This document shows, piece after piece, positions 1-10,075 of a stretch of DNA of 64,000 nt; the first letter of the stretch is position 1, and every line of letters starts with the position of its first letter. The position numbers and the translations under genes are program-made. This DNA is from Reticulitermes speratus (taxonomy: Eukaryota > Arthropoda > Insecta > Blattodea > Rhinotermitidae): positions 48,015,135 through 48,079,134 of the forward strand of contig JAJKFL010000005.1 of NCBI GenBank assembly GCA_021186555.1. The letters run 5' to 3'. Below the pieces are notes generated by a model. The model was given only the letters and a program-made list of their open reading frames with translations, searched no databases and was not told the origin of the DNA.

Positions 1-263
1 GTTTTCTTTGCCTATGGCTCAATAGCCCCTTGGAGGCTTAGGCCTCGTCAGTTTACGACGCTTCACGATCACACTCAGACACACCACACTCGGTAGGACT
101 CCTCTGAACGAGGGACCAGCTCGTCGCAGAGACCTCTACCTGACAACACACAACACTCACAAGAGACAGACATCCATGCCGCCGGTGGGATTCGAACCCA
201 CGATCCTAGTAAGCGAGCGGCCGCAGACCCACGCCTTAGACCGCACGGCCACTGACACCGGCA
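1..263 (-). mobile_element. SINE-D copy, tRNA-derived
   Basis: Read on the minus strand, a tRNA-like head at about 178-263 (B box GGTTCGAATCC) is followed by a body that reaches the window edge. The body and 3' end (a GAGGC..GGCTATTGAGCC-type tail) match the plus-strand copy at 60050-60335. It is probably cut by the window start rather than truncated. Short ORFs here are translations of the SINE. Confidence 0.85.
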
Positions 264-502
264 TCGTCGAGTGGTTGGCAATCCTAATTTGTATCAAGGA
301 AAGTCGCGAGTCCAAATTTCGGCCCGGAGGACGACCACCGAGACTGGCTTTTTGGTTCGCTGAAGTCTCCCTTGCCAGATGACTCAAATCAGCCACTACC
401 GCCCCCACATCACTTCATTACTCACTTTCTCCTTCTACTATTTCACACATTACAATTTGAAATACTAGCGCCGTTAAATAAGCCACAATACACAAATAAA
501 TG

Positions 503-762
503 AAGGTAAAGTTCACCCTATAACAGGCCAGAGGGGGAGTAGAGGTATAGATAGCTCTACTCTTTCTTTAACCTCGGCGCTAGATGAGGGTGGGTGGTCA
601 ACTCCACGCCCCGGCCGCTTTACCCCCGGGAAAGAGACCCGGTACCCATTGTATAGGAGGCTGGGTGGACCCCACAGGCCGTTCTGGGTGCGGAAAATCT
701 CGCCCCCACCGGAATTCGATCCCTGGACCGTCCAGATCGTAGCGAGTCGCTATACCGGCCTA
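503..762 (-). mobile_element. SINE-B copy, near full length
   Basis: This is the reverse complement of the family at 18612-18895. It has a tRNA-like head at 690-762 (A box TAGCGACTCGC-like, B box GATCGAATTCC), a middle CCCGGGGGTAAAGCGGCC-like block and the 3' AACTTTACCTT end. An (AAAT)n tract follows at about 763-790 and similar AAATAAAT precedes the element, so the target was probably A/T rich. Confidence 0.85.
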
Positions 763-879
763 CAATAAATAAATAAATAAATAAATAAACAACCGTATAA
801 ATGTATGCGGACCAAAAAGGATGCAGGACTCCATCAAATCCTGGGTTTATTTTAAGACATGTTTAAAGGTAAATGCAAA

Positions 880-1155
880 CTTATATTCCTATACACGCCA
901 TGAAGGCATATAGGGGGAGTGGATGTATAGCTCCACTCATTCTTAACCTCGGCACTAGATGGCTGTGAGTGTTGAACTTCACACCTGGCCTCTTTACCCC
1001 GGGGAAAGGACCACGGTCCCCAGTGAACAGGAAGCTGGGTAGACCTCAACGCCGGTCTGGAAGTTTTGGAGAAGAGACAAATCTGACTGTACCGGGATCA
1101 GAACCCCGCACCGTCCAGCTCGTGGCCTAGTTACTCAACCGACTACGCTACGCCG
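880..1155 (-). mobile_element. Old SINE-B-related copy
   Basis: This diverged relative of SINE-B lies in minus orientation. The 3' block (CGCCATGAAGGCATAT, then the GGAGTGGATGTATAGCTCCA type) is at the left and the decayed tRNA-like head is at about 1085-1150. Divergence from SINE-B is high, so it is either an older subfamily or a sister family. Confidence 0.65.
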
Positions 1156-1593
1156 CCTCCTGTTTTTTAGATACTTTTACCCCATAAATATTTGTGACAG
1201 GTGTTATATTTAGACATGGCCATGGGACACCGGGCGCAGTGACATTGGGACGCAGTCCCTCCGATAGCTCTCCTCATCTGTCTTAGAGCCGGTTCTCTGC
1301 GCCTCTGAAGACTGTAGTGGCATCGGCTATATATGTCTCGGAGAGGCCGTGAGAAACTACACACACACGCGGTTCCCAGGCTCCCAATGGACCAATCGCG
1401 ACGTCTTACGTCACGTGCTACTACCGTATCCGAAAACATTATCACTACATTCCTATTAATATTGAAAGCATACGTAAGTTGTGGTGCATGGGTCGCGGAT
1501 CAAATTCCGTAAACTGATTCCGATAACCCGTGCAGACGATTTATCGAGGACTCTGTGACGTGCTGACCGCCCCGGTCGGAATTTTAAAAGAGC
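1156..1593. other. Unassigned unique-looking sequence
   Basis: I see no repeat family or coding signal. The stretch includes an alternating CACACACACG run near 1360. One short minus ORF has no recognisable domain and probably arises by chance. Confidence 0.4.
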
Positions 1594-1608
1594 GTTCATC
1601 ACGTAATT

Positions 1609-2058
1609 GTTCGAGAATATGGTGCTGAGGAGGATATTTGGGCCTAAGAGGGACGGGGTAACAGGGGAGTGGATAAGACTACTAACGAGGAACTTAATGA
1701 TCTGTACTCATCACCAAATATTATTCGGGTGATCAAATCGAGAAGAATGAGGTGGGCGGGGCATGTAGCACGTATGGGTGAGGGGAGAGGTGCATTTCAG
1801 GATTTTGGTGGGGAGACCTGAGGGAAGGAGACCACTTGGAAGACCGAGGCGTAGATGGGAGGATAATATTAAAATGGATCTTCAAGAAGTGGGATGGGAG
1901 GGCGTGGACTGGATTGATATGGCTTAGGATAGGGACAGGTGGCGGGCTCTTGTGAATGCGGTAATGAACCTTCGGGTTCCATAAAACGCGGGGAATTTCT
2001 TGACTAGCTGACGACCTGTTGGCTTCTCAAGAATGACTCTGCTCCATGGAGTTAGTTA
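1609..2058 (+). mobile_element. LINE-B, 5'-truncated RTE-like retrotransposon with target duplication
   Basis: The copy holds only the 3' end of a LINE. A frameshifted reverse-transcriptase C-terminal region (fragments [38 protein letters not shown]) ends at the terminal NLRVP codons near 1983. A 3' UTR follows, ending in a (GTTA)n tail. The flanks 1594-1608 and 2059-2073 are identical 15-mers (GTTCATCACGTAATT). That shows target-primed insertion of a truncated copy. The simple-repeat tail is typical of RTE-like LINEs, but clade assignment from so short a region is tentative. Confidence 0.85.
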
Positions 2059-2104
2059 GTTCATCACGTAATTATATATAGCCTGTACTCTGTCACGTAA
2101 CGTT

Positions 2105-2420
2105 AATTCCATGGAACAAAGGCCTTCTTTAGTAGCTCACTGTTTCTCAGCTGGTCAATGTTCCGCCATTTGTGGAACCCGGCGTTTAATTACCGCGTTC
2201 ACAATGGTCGGCTGCCTGACCTATTCTAATCCAAAGCAATCCAGTCTACAACATCCCACCCCATTCATTTACAATCCATTTTAATAGTGTAGTTCCATCT
2301 ACGTCTGTTGTCGTTCAGGTTTTCCTACAGTTTTGTATGAACTGCTCATGTGTCTGATGCGCGCTACATATCCCGCCAATCTCTTCAGTCTGACCATCCT
2401 GTTTTACGAGGAGCACAAAT
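2105..2420 (-). mobile_element. LINE-B fragment, diverged
   Basis: The minus strand contains the same 3' coding block and UTR as 1609-2058. TGGAACCCGGCGTTTAATTA corresponds to the terminal NLRVP region and AATCCATTTTAATAGTG to the preceding block. Many substitutions mark it as older than its neighbour. Confidence 0.7.
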
Positions 2421-2586
2421 TATGAAATCCCCCAATCTTCACCTCTTTCATCATTTCCTTCATAGGCCCAGTCACATGACATGAGATATATGGGCAAAAA
2501 ATATCGGAAACTTTGCGGGAAGAACTGCAGGTATTTCTGTTAGCATCGCGAGCATAACTAAGTACTTAAAGGAGCAAAACATTGTA

Positions 2587-2806
2587 TATGGGTAAAGGTA
2601 AAGCAATCCCATTACAGGCCTGGACAGGCCCTTAGGGTTCCAGGAAATTGAGGCTCCCAGATTTATAGACAGTAGGCACATGAAGGTGGTAAGGTTGTCA
2701 GCCTACGCACCGTCCGCCTTTACCGCCCAGGAAATACTGATGGTACTCATTTCTGTTAGAGGCGGAGTCGACCCCAGGGCCATAGTGCGACCGGAAGGAT
2801 TATGTC
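2587..2806 (-). mobile_element. SINE-A copy, 5'-truncated, with target duplication
   Basis: The minus strand holds the SINE-A body, from a block near CGGTCGCACTATGGCCCTGG to the 3' end GGGATTGCTTTACC. The tRNA-like head is missing. An imperfect direct repeat beginning AAGGAGCAAAA flanks it (2569-2585 and 2807-2823), which is consistent with LINE-type insertion. Confidence 0.8.
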
Positions 2807-2823
2807 AAGGAGCAAAAGAATGT

Positions 2824-3890
2824 TATAGGGAAGAATAAAGCTGACACTGCATGTGTTTCCCGTAAGCCTTCCTCTCTTCGGGAGAAAGAATGGGTAACGA
2901 AGGCCCCACAATTTTTAACGTAATTTTGTAACCTGGCTATATCCTCCATGAAGATAAGGGTGGCTGGCCCTCTGTCTATCGCACGGATCACAGCTCCTGT
3001 CTGCATAAATGTGAAACCTGAACACACACTCCGTTAGGTGTCTCAAGCCTGAAATTTGTCTAAATAAGACTCAAATAGTCCCTGCTTTACAGAAAACAAA
3101 TTTCATGTACATTAATTAATATCTGCTCTTTGCTCTCAGAATCTTACAAAATCCATTAGTGAAGTGACTTGGCAAATTACAGAATTTTTGAATGCTGAAG
3201 CAGGTGGTGCGTATAGTTGTTACGGCAGTAAAGACTCACAGGTGTCTCAGACCGCAACTGGGAGATGAAGACAAGAATGTGAACGAAGGTAAATGTGATA
3301 AGGAAGATGGTGGTGTAGAAGAATGAGAAGAGAAAAAGGAGGTAATGAAGAAGAAAATGATTATCATAAGAGAAGAAAGGAAAATAAATAGAAGGCGTTA
3401 AAAAGATAACTATGCAGTAGTAGTAGCAAACTATAATAAGTTGATAATGATGATGATGGAGAAGAACAGAAGGAGATGTAAGAAGAAAATAGCAATAATA
3501 CAAGACTAATGAGGAAGTGAAAGCAGAGGAGAGGATTATGACGATAAATAAGCTCATAATGTTAAGAAAGCGAATTTCCCTGTCCTAAAATGCTGCGGTC
3601 AGTGGTTGATATCGACATGTGTAACACCTTCCTCAGTCGACATCATAATTTACTACAGTAGAGTCACATTATTATTATTAGTATAGAGTCCTTCAATATA
3701 AAAAATGAAGCATGAGCGAGTATAATGAAAACGAAGTGTATAATTACTGGACCTGAATGTTTTTTGAATGGTTAATATGTTGGCATGCGCCACTCGACAT
3801 GTGATTGGTTGATTCTGAAAACAACAGCAAGACAGACCGCATTCCATGTCTCCCAGCTCCCCGCACTCCCAAGCACTATGCCTTATCTTT
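2824..3890. other. Unassigned sequence, purine-rich in the middle
   Basis: I recognise no gene. About 3290-3545 is rich in GAA and GAAG, and its complement gives a long Ser/Phe/Leu-rich ORF that reflects composition. The remainder shows no family shared with other parts of the window. Confidence 0.4.
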
Positions 3891-3899
3891 TTTTCATCA

Positions 3900-4000
3900 C
3901 CTTTGTCGGGGGTAGAGGGGGATACGAAGAGGGGGAATGAGGGAGAGAAACGGAGATTGTCGCTGGCGAGTTAGAGAGAGAGAGAGAGAGAGAGCGAGCA
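3900..4000. repeat. Purine-rich tract with (GA)n
   Basis: G/A-rich sequence contains an uninterrupted (GA)n microsatellite at about 3971-3994. ORFs on both strands here (Arg/Glu-rich and Ser/Leu-rich) follow from the dinucleotide repeat. Confidence 0.8.
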
Positions 4001-4311
4001 GCAAACACATCGTGGGCCGTGACAACTCCCAATCACGCTTCCACGTGCCGCTGAAAGAAAGAGATAGAGAGACTCCGCTGTGCGTAGGCCAAGTTACACG
4101 ATGCCATGGCGATGGCACTTTTACATAATGCGTACTGTCGAACGGACTCGACCGGTTTAAGTAACTTTTACTCGCGGTATAGAAGTACACTCACTGATAC
4201 GTAAAATGTTCGTGGTCGTGATGTGGGTGTTCAGTATACAAACCTCTGACCTTGACGATATATCAGAACAATCTTTGTCATTAGAATTTGACTGTTATAT
4301 TCGAATAGTAA

Positions 4312-4647
4312 TGGGGGGCACGCGGTGGCGCAGTTGGTTGAGGCAGTGCGCTACAAGCCGGAAGGTCGCGGGTTCGATTCCCGATTATGTCATTGACATA
4401 AACCTTTCGGTCGCACTATGGACCTGGGGTCGACTCAGCCTCTAACAGAAATGAGTACCAGGAATTTCACGTTGGTTTCTAAAACTTTTAATGAGTACCA
4501 GGAATATTTCCTGGGGGGTAAAGGCGGCTGGTGCATAGGGCTGACAACCTTACCGCCTTCATGTGCCGATTGTCTAGAAATCTGGGAGCCTCAACCTCCT
4601 GGAACCCTAAGGGCCTGTCCAGGTCTGTAATGGGATTGCTTTACCTC
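4312..4647 (+). mobile_element. SINE-A, full length, with target duplication
   Basis: This is the best SINE-A copy. The tRNA-like head at 4318-4386 has an A-box-like GCGCAGTTGGTTGAGGC and the B box GGTTCGATTCC. A body follows with CTGGGGTCGACTCAGCC and GTAAAGGCGGC, then the 3' end GGGATTGCTTTACCT. Flanks 4298-4311 and 4648-4661 match at 13 of 14 positions (TATTCGAATAGTAA). A roughly 40-bp internal duplication at 4450-4506 repeats AATGAGTACCAGGAAT. Translation of the head gives RWRSWLRQCATS, a peptide often mistaken for a gene product. Confidence 0.92.
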
Positions 4648-4831
4648 TATTCCAATAGTAACGCCAAGCTGTTGACATGGACGAGAAAATTAAAGAACTT
4701 TGACTTATTATCTTCCTTTGCACTTTGCACGGTTTTATCTATTCTTAATGTTCGCTGATGTCCAATAACACTTTTGAGATTAGCTAACAATTTCCATAAG
4801 CTGTTCTTTAAAAGTCATTGTACAATTTCTT

Positions 4832-4906
4832 AACCCTTCAATCCCAGTGGTTACTATATGTACCACCAGGTTTAACATTCAACAATTCTACGTTCTGCCC
4901 ACACAG
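4832..4906 (+). repeat. 5' flank unit of the dispersed 114-bp-satellite element
   Basis: The sequence around TACTATATGTACCACCAGG is shared, in diverged form, with segments near 20118, 31533, 36250, 42385 and 48725. It leads directly into the first satellite monomer. This shows that the array grew inside a dispersed repeat. Confidence 0.7.
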
Positions 4907-6613
4907 TGTATTTATGTGTTTTGTGTGGATCTTAGAACAAACAGCGATTATTTCACTGTACAGCATTAACTGACTGGTTTGTATAACTGAGACGGAGTGT
5001 GTTTACTGCGCGGTACGAACTGTATTTTGTGTTTTGTGTGGATCTCAGAACAAACAGCGATTATTTCACTGTACAGCATTAACTGACTGGTTTGTATAAC
5101 TGAGAACCGAGTGTTTTAACATGCGCGTTATCGAACTGTATTTATGTGTTTTGTGTGGATCTCAGAACAAACAGCGATTATTTCACTGTACACATTAACT
5201 GACTGGTTTGTATAACTGAGACGGAGTGTGTTTACTGCGCGGTACGGACGTATTTATGTGTTTTGTGTGGATCTCAGAACAAACAGCGATTATTTCACTG
5301 TACAACATTAACTGACTGGTTTGTATAACTGAGACGGAGTGTGTTTACTGCGCGGTACGACTGTATTTATGTGTTTTGTGTGGATCTTAGAACAAACAGC
5401 GATTATTTCACTGTACAAGCATTAACTGACTGGTTTGTATAACTGAGACGGAGTGTTTACTGCGCGGTACGGAACTGTATTTATGTGTTTTGTGTGGATC
5501 TCAGAACAAACAGCGATTATTTCACTGTACAACATTAACTGACTGGTTTGTATAACTGAGACGGAGTGTGTTTACTGCGCGGTACGGACTGTATTTATGT
5601 GTTTTGTGTGGATCTTAGAACAAACCAGCGATTATTTCACTGTACAGCATTAACTGACTGGTTTGTATAACTGAGACGGAGTGTTTACTGCGCGGTACGA
5701 ACTGTATTTATGTGTTTTGTGTGGATCTCAGAACAAACAGCGATTATTTCACTGTACAACATTAACTGACTGGTTTGTATAACTGAGACGGAGTGTGTTT
5801 ACTGCGCGGTACGGACTGTATTTGTGTGTTTTGTGTGGATCTTAGAACAAACAGCGATTATTTCACTGTACAGCATTAACTGACTGGTTTGTATAACTGA
5901 GACGGAGTGTTTACTGCGCGGTACGAACTGTATTTATGTGTTTTGTGTGGATCTCAGAACAAACAGCGATTATTTCACTGTACAACATTAACTGACTGGT
6001 TTGTATAACTGAGACGGAGTGTGTTTACTGCGCGGTACGGACTGTATTTTGTGTTTTGTGTGGATCTTAGAACAAACAGCGATTATTTCACTGTACAGCA
6101 TTAACTGACTGGTTTGTATAACTGAGACGGAGTGTGTTTACTGCGCGGTACGGACTGTATTTATGTGTTTTGTGTGGATCTTAGAACAAACAGCGATTAT
6201 TTCACTGTACAACATTAACTGACTGGTTTGTATAACTGAGACGGAGTGTGTTTACTGCGCGGTACGGACTGTATTTATGTGTTTTGTGTGGATCTTAGAA
6301 CAAACAGCGATTATTTCACTGTACAGCATTAACTGACTGGTTTGTATAACTGAGACGGAGTGTGTTTACTGCGCGGTACGGACTGTATTTATGTGTTTTG
6401 TGTGGATCTTAGAACAAACAGCGATTATTTCACTGTACAACATTAACTGACTGGTTTGTATAACTGAGACGGAGTGTGTTTACTGCGCGGTACGGACTGT
6501 ATTTATGTGTTTTGTGTGGATCTCAGAACAAACAGCGATTATTTCACTGTACAACATTAACTGACTGGTTTGTATAACTGAGACGGAGTGTGTTTACTGC
6601 GCGGTACGGACTG
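4907..6613 (+). repeat. 114-bp satellite array, about 15 monomers
   Basis: The unit starts TGTATTTATGTGTTTTGTGT and ends TACTGCGCGGTACGGAC, with a spacing of 114 bp measured between successive GGTACG blocks. Copies differ at a few diagnostic places: ACAACATT or ACAGCATT, CTCAG or CTTAG, GTGTGTTT or GAGTGTTT, CGGACTG or CGAACTG. From about the fourth to the fourteenth monomer, ACAACATT and ACAGCATT alternate without a break, giving a two-monomer higher-order unit of about 226-228 bp. The first three monomers are more irregular. No coding role is apparent. Confidence 0.95.
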
Positions 6614-6870
6614 AATCTCTAACTATAATTCAATTTAAATTTCGCCTTTGAAGTCAACTGCATGCTTCTCATGTAGCTGTCCCAATTTAAAGTTATCGGA
6701 ATTAAACCCCTTACTTTAAAGTGAAACAAAATTAAATTAAATTTCCAAATTATGAGCTTTAGCATTAACGAGAAATCAACATGTCGCTGCCCTTATTTCA
6801 CGATAACACCGTGTTCACAAATCTCCCCCGGACCGTATCCTGACTCATTTACGTCCAATTCACATCTCAT
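6614..6870. other. Unassigned A/T-rich sequence
   Basis: I recognise no gene or repeat family. The satellite stops abruptly at 6613. Confidence 0.4.
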
Positions 6871-6874
6871 ATTT

Positions 6875-7330
6875 CTGTTAAATATGTTTTAATATTATCC
6901 TCCTATTTAAGCCTACGTCTACAATGTACCATTTTCTCTTCAGGTTTCCCCACAAAATTCTGTACGAATTCTTCGATCCGCCCATGCATGATGTATGCCC
7001 TGTCTAGCTCATCTTCGTCATCATTATAATCATTTATTCAACCTGATGAAGAGTACAGATTACGGAGATCATTATACAGTCTTTGGGCCAAGCATATGGC
7101 ATGGGAGAGACGAAAAATGCAAACAGAAGTTTGGCGGGAAAACCTGAAGGACGGAGACCGCTTGGTGGATCTAAGCATAGATGGCAGAATACAATTAAAA
7201 TAGATGTTTAAGAGATGGGAAAGGACGGTGGAGACTCGATTAATCTGGCCCAGGATAGGGCCAGTGTAGAGCTCCTGTTAACACTGATGAGTCGCAGGTT
7301 CCATAAAGGCAGAGGATTTCTTGAGCATGC
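6875..7330. mobile_element. Two old LINE-B fragments in opposite orientation
   Basis: At about 6875-7010 the minus strand resembles the LINE-B block around AATATTATCCTCC..TTTAAGCCTACGTCTAC. At about 7080-7330 the plus strand carries GGCGGGAAAACCTGAAGG, then a decayed GRPLGG..RWQNTIKID-like region and GGTTCCATAAAGGC near the end. Both are heavily mutated. Confidence 0.6.
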
Positions 7331-7424
7331 AAAGAACCGTCGACGCTTTACGTAAGATCTGTCCCACTGAACTGGTTGGTTAAGCCGCTATAAATGATCA
7401 GGTTGTCTTTGTGTGCGCCACAAC

Positions 7425-7655
7425 GGTGTTTGGAGGAGTGGAGGTATTGCTCCACGAATTCTTAATCCACTCACTATAATGGAGGTTAGATGTCAGCTTG
7501 AAGCCCCGATCACTGAAAGATCCTTCTGGTGCCTATTAAATTGGAGTCTGGGTGGGCCCCAGAACCAATCTAGACGCTATGGAGAAACATCTCTTGCCCC
7601 TACCAGGAATTGAACCACGATTCCTCACCTGCCCAGTGGATACACACAGGCAACT
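7425..7655 (-). mobile_element. Old SINE-B-related copy
   Basis: Minus orientation. The 3' block is on the left (AGTGGAGGTATTGCTCCACG, then TTCTTAATCC) and a decayed tRNA-like B box, near AGGAATTGAACCACGATTCC, is on the right. Organisation matches 9415-9690 and 57315-57565. Confidence 0.65.
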
Positions 7656-7849
7656 ATCCCGGTCCCTAACCGGAAGATGCAAGCCAGCCTCTAAATACTG
7701 CACGAATGTTCTCCAGTCGCCAACTGCGCACAGCAATCTGTGAGCAGCTGTAGACGTCACTGTGGCGGTTAGCTGCAACAGATCGCTACTGCTGTGTTAC
7801 GGAGACTAATGACGCGTGCGGAGTACTAACACGTGAGATGGTTCGTAAC

Positions 7850-8075
7850 GTAATCTCTACTCCTCATTTCCCTCTTTGCGTTAAAATTCCTCTCGTCTCC
7901 TTTTTGCTCTCCATCTTCTTCATGCTTTCTTCCTACTCTGTTTCTTTCTCACATCCTCAGTTTCTCATCTTTTATTTCTTCTATTTGTTTTCATTTTTGT
8001 GTCCTCTTTCCTACTTTCTTATCTATATCTTCATTCTTCTGTCTCCCCTCTTCTTTCGCCTTTGTCCTTTTTAAG
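7850..8075. repeat. Pyrimidine-rich low-complexity tract
   Basis: C/T-rich DNA on the plus strand encodes Phe/Leu/Ser-rich peptides by composition only. Confidence 0.7.
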
Positions 8076-8144
8076 TAATTGCAAGTTGTCCCTTTCTTGA
8101 TTAAGCACCCCGCTATGAAGTCGTATGACGGACGGGTCGAGGTA

Positions 8145-8280
8145 CGGTTCACGGCACTAGATGCAGGTGAGTGATCAGTTCACGCTCCGGCCGCTTTGCG
8201 TCCGAGAAAAACCGCCCCCCGTATCTATTGAACAGGAGGCTGATTGGTCCCCGGAGCTGTTCTGGACGCTGTAGAGAAGA
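8145..8280 (-). mobile_element. SINE-B-related fragment
   Basis: GTTCACGCTCCGGCCGCTTT and the following AACAGGAGGCTGATTGG match the middle of SINE-B in minus orientation. It abuts the foldback element. Confidence 0.55.
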
Positions 8281-8282
8281 GA

Positions 8283-8490
8283 TAAATTATGAGATCTGCG
8301 CTCTTCTGGGATATTACGCGGAGTCGTGTGGTTATTGTTTACCGACGTTTCGGGACAACGTATCGGTCCCATCTTCTTTGACTCTTGATCCTTGAAGAGA
8401 GGACCGATATGTTGTCCCGAAACGTCGGTAAACAATTACCATACGACTCCCGTAATATCCCAGAAGAGAGCAGATCTCATGAACACCGCG
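8283..8490. mobile_element. Foldback element with paired hammerhead-like blocks
   Basis: The two arms are inverted copies. GAGATCTGCGCTCTTCTGGG at the left answers CCCAGAAGAGAGCAGATCTC at the right, and both contain GTCCCGAAACGTCGGTAAAC or its complement. The centre at about 8372-8395 is short. It is noncoding and would form a long hairpin. The same architecture recurs at 35395-36180. Confidence 0.85.
8398..8440 (+). ncRNA. Hammerhead-like motif (degenerate), right arm of foldback
   Basis: The block reads TTGAAGA, then a GGAC/GTCC stem, then GAAACGTC. It keeps the GAAAC strand, but its first core strand is TTGAAGA instead of CTGANGA. The mirror copy lies on the minus strand at about 8325-8372. 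It is probably inactive. Confidence 0.4.
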
Positions 8491-8569
8491 GTGGAAGCCT
8501 CAAATCAAAGAAAGAAATTATGTCAAAAATTGCCAGCATCCAGCTGCATCTTCTATTCTTTTTCGTCAT

Positions 8570-8680
8570 GAGTTTATCGCCATGTCTTTCCCCTTCTTCC
8601 ACCACTGCCCTCGTCCACCGGATTGTTTTTTCTCATTTTCCATTTCTTGCCCCCGCAAACCCCCCCCCCCCCCAATAAAA
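8570..8680. repeat. Pyrimidine-rich tract with C14-type run
   Basis: C/T-rich sequence includes an uninterrupted C run near 8660-8673. ORFs here are compositional. Confidence 0.7.
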
Positions 8681-8899
8681 AATTTCAGCAAACACTGCAA
8701 GGTTCAAGCCTTCGCCCACTTATCAGTCAGTTACATACTTATACGTCATAACGGCAATGAGAACATGTAAAATAAACTTAATTAAATTAATTAGAATTCC
8801 AACAATGATGGAATGCACACTTATGCAAAATTTCTTGACTTTTTTGCAACAACATGCGAAACATCAAAAACAGCAGTGTGTCAAAGCGGACCATGCCTT

Positions 8900-9130
8900 C
8901 CGTATTTTTGTTCCAGTACTTTCTTTCTTGACTTCTTTCTCTTTCCCTCTTCGTCTTTTTCTTCCTTTATTTTGTCTTTCTCTGTGTTTCTTAGCTCCTC
9001 TTTCTCTCTTCTCTGTCTTCTTACTGTCATTTTATCTTCCTCTCTCCCACTTTCCTTTAACCTTTCTTGACTCGTCTCTTTTCCTTAACCTCTCTTCCTT
9101 TCGTTCTTCCTGTTTTTCCGTCTTATTTCC
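8900..9130. repeat. Pyrimidine-rich low-complexity tract
   Basis: A long TTTCTC-type tract opens a 187-codon frame that is Leu/Ser/Phe-rich. I see no domain and treat the frame as an artefact of composition. Confidence 0.75.
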
Positions 9131-9414
9131 TCACTGTTGCGCGCAACTGCACGGTACAGCGCTGCCGATCACGCTGCTTGCCCACGTACCGATCTCCGCA
9201 TGCTTTCTGACACTGCCCGCAGCTGTGCCCGCGGCGTTCATAATTCATCGGTTAGACTGCGTTTGTACCTACCGCAGTTTGTCACTTTCAATGACACATA
9301 AAAACAGACTGATGACGTAACGCGCCCCATCAGGTGGCGTCACACCACACATGCATCCCATTCTGTGCCCACTATGTATTTTTGGCCCTGTGTTTAATTA
9401 TGCACCACAACATG

Positions 9415-9690
9415 AAGACGTGTGGGGGGAGTGGAGGTATAACTCCACGCATAATTAACCTCTTCACCATATCGAGGTTTTACGCGCCGGCCTCGTCCAT
9501 TTCGGAGAAGTACACATCGGATAGGAGGCCAGTGGGTTCCTGGTTACGGTTTGGGCCTGTGAGGAAAAGAAACATTTTTGCCTCTGCCAGGAATCGAGTG
9601 CCTATTTCTGGCCTTCCAGCCATAACCTCGTCCCGTTCTGCCTTAGCCATCGCGGTTCATGTTGATGTCCTAAACGAACGTGAATCATTA
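9415..9690 (-). mobile_element. Old SINE-B-related copy
   Basis: On the left is the 3' block GGGGGAGTGGAGGTATAACT. A TAGGAGGCCAGTGGGTTCC-like middle follows, and the decayed tRNA-like head is at about 9590-9660 (AGGAATCGAGTGCC). Confidence 0.65.
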
Positions 9691-9763
9691 AGGGCAACAG
9701 AATTTGTTGACCAAATCGAGTTTGCTTGTAGTTGATTTCCTAATATTACTCTCAAAGTAAACA

Positions 9764-10063
9764 GTTGGTTGAGTCACTGCGCTACAAACCGGAAGGTCGC
9801 GGGTTATATTCCCGATGGTGTCATTGGAATTTTTCATTGACATAATCCTTTCGGTCGCACTATGGCCCTGGGGTCGACTCAGCCTCTAACAGAAATGAGT
9901 ACCAGGAATATTTCCTGGAGAGTAAAGGCGGCCGGTACGTAGGGCTGACAACCTCACCACCTTCATGTGCCGATTGTCTAGAAATCTGGGAGCCTCAACC
10001 TCCTGGAACCCTAAAGGACTGTCCAGGCCTGTAATGGGGTTGCTGTACCTTTACCTTTTACTA
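9764..10063 (+). mobile_element. SINE-A, slightly 5'-truncated, with target duplication
   Basis: The copy begins inside the tRNA-like head (AGTTGGTTGAGTCACTGCGC), keeps a B-box-like GGGTTATATTCC, and runs to the 3' GTACCTTTACC end. Flanks 9752-9763 and 10064-10075 are identical (TCAAAGTAAACA). The first third of the head is missing. Confidence 0.9.
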
Positions 10064-10075
10064 TCAAAGTAAACA

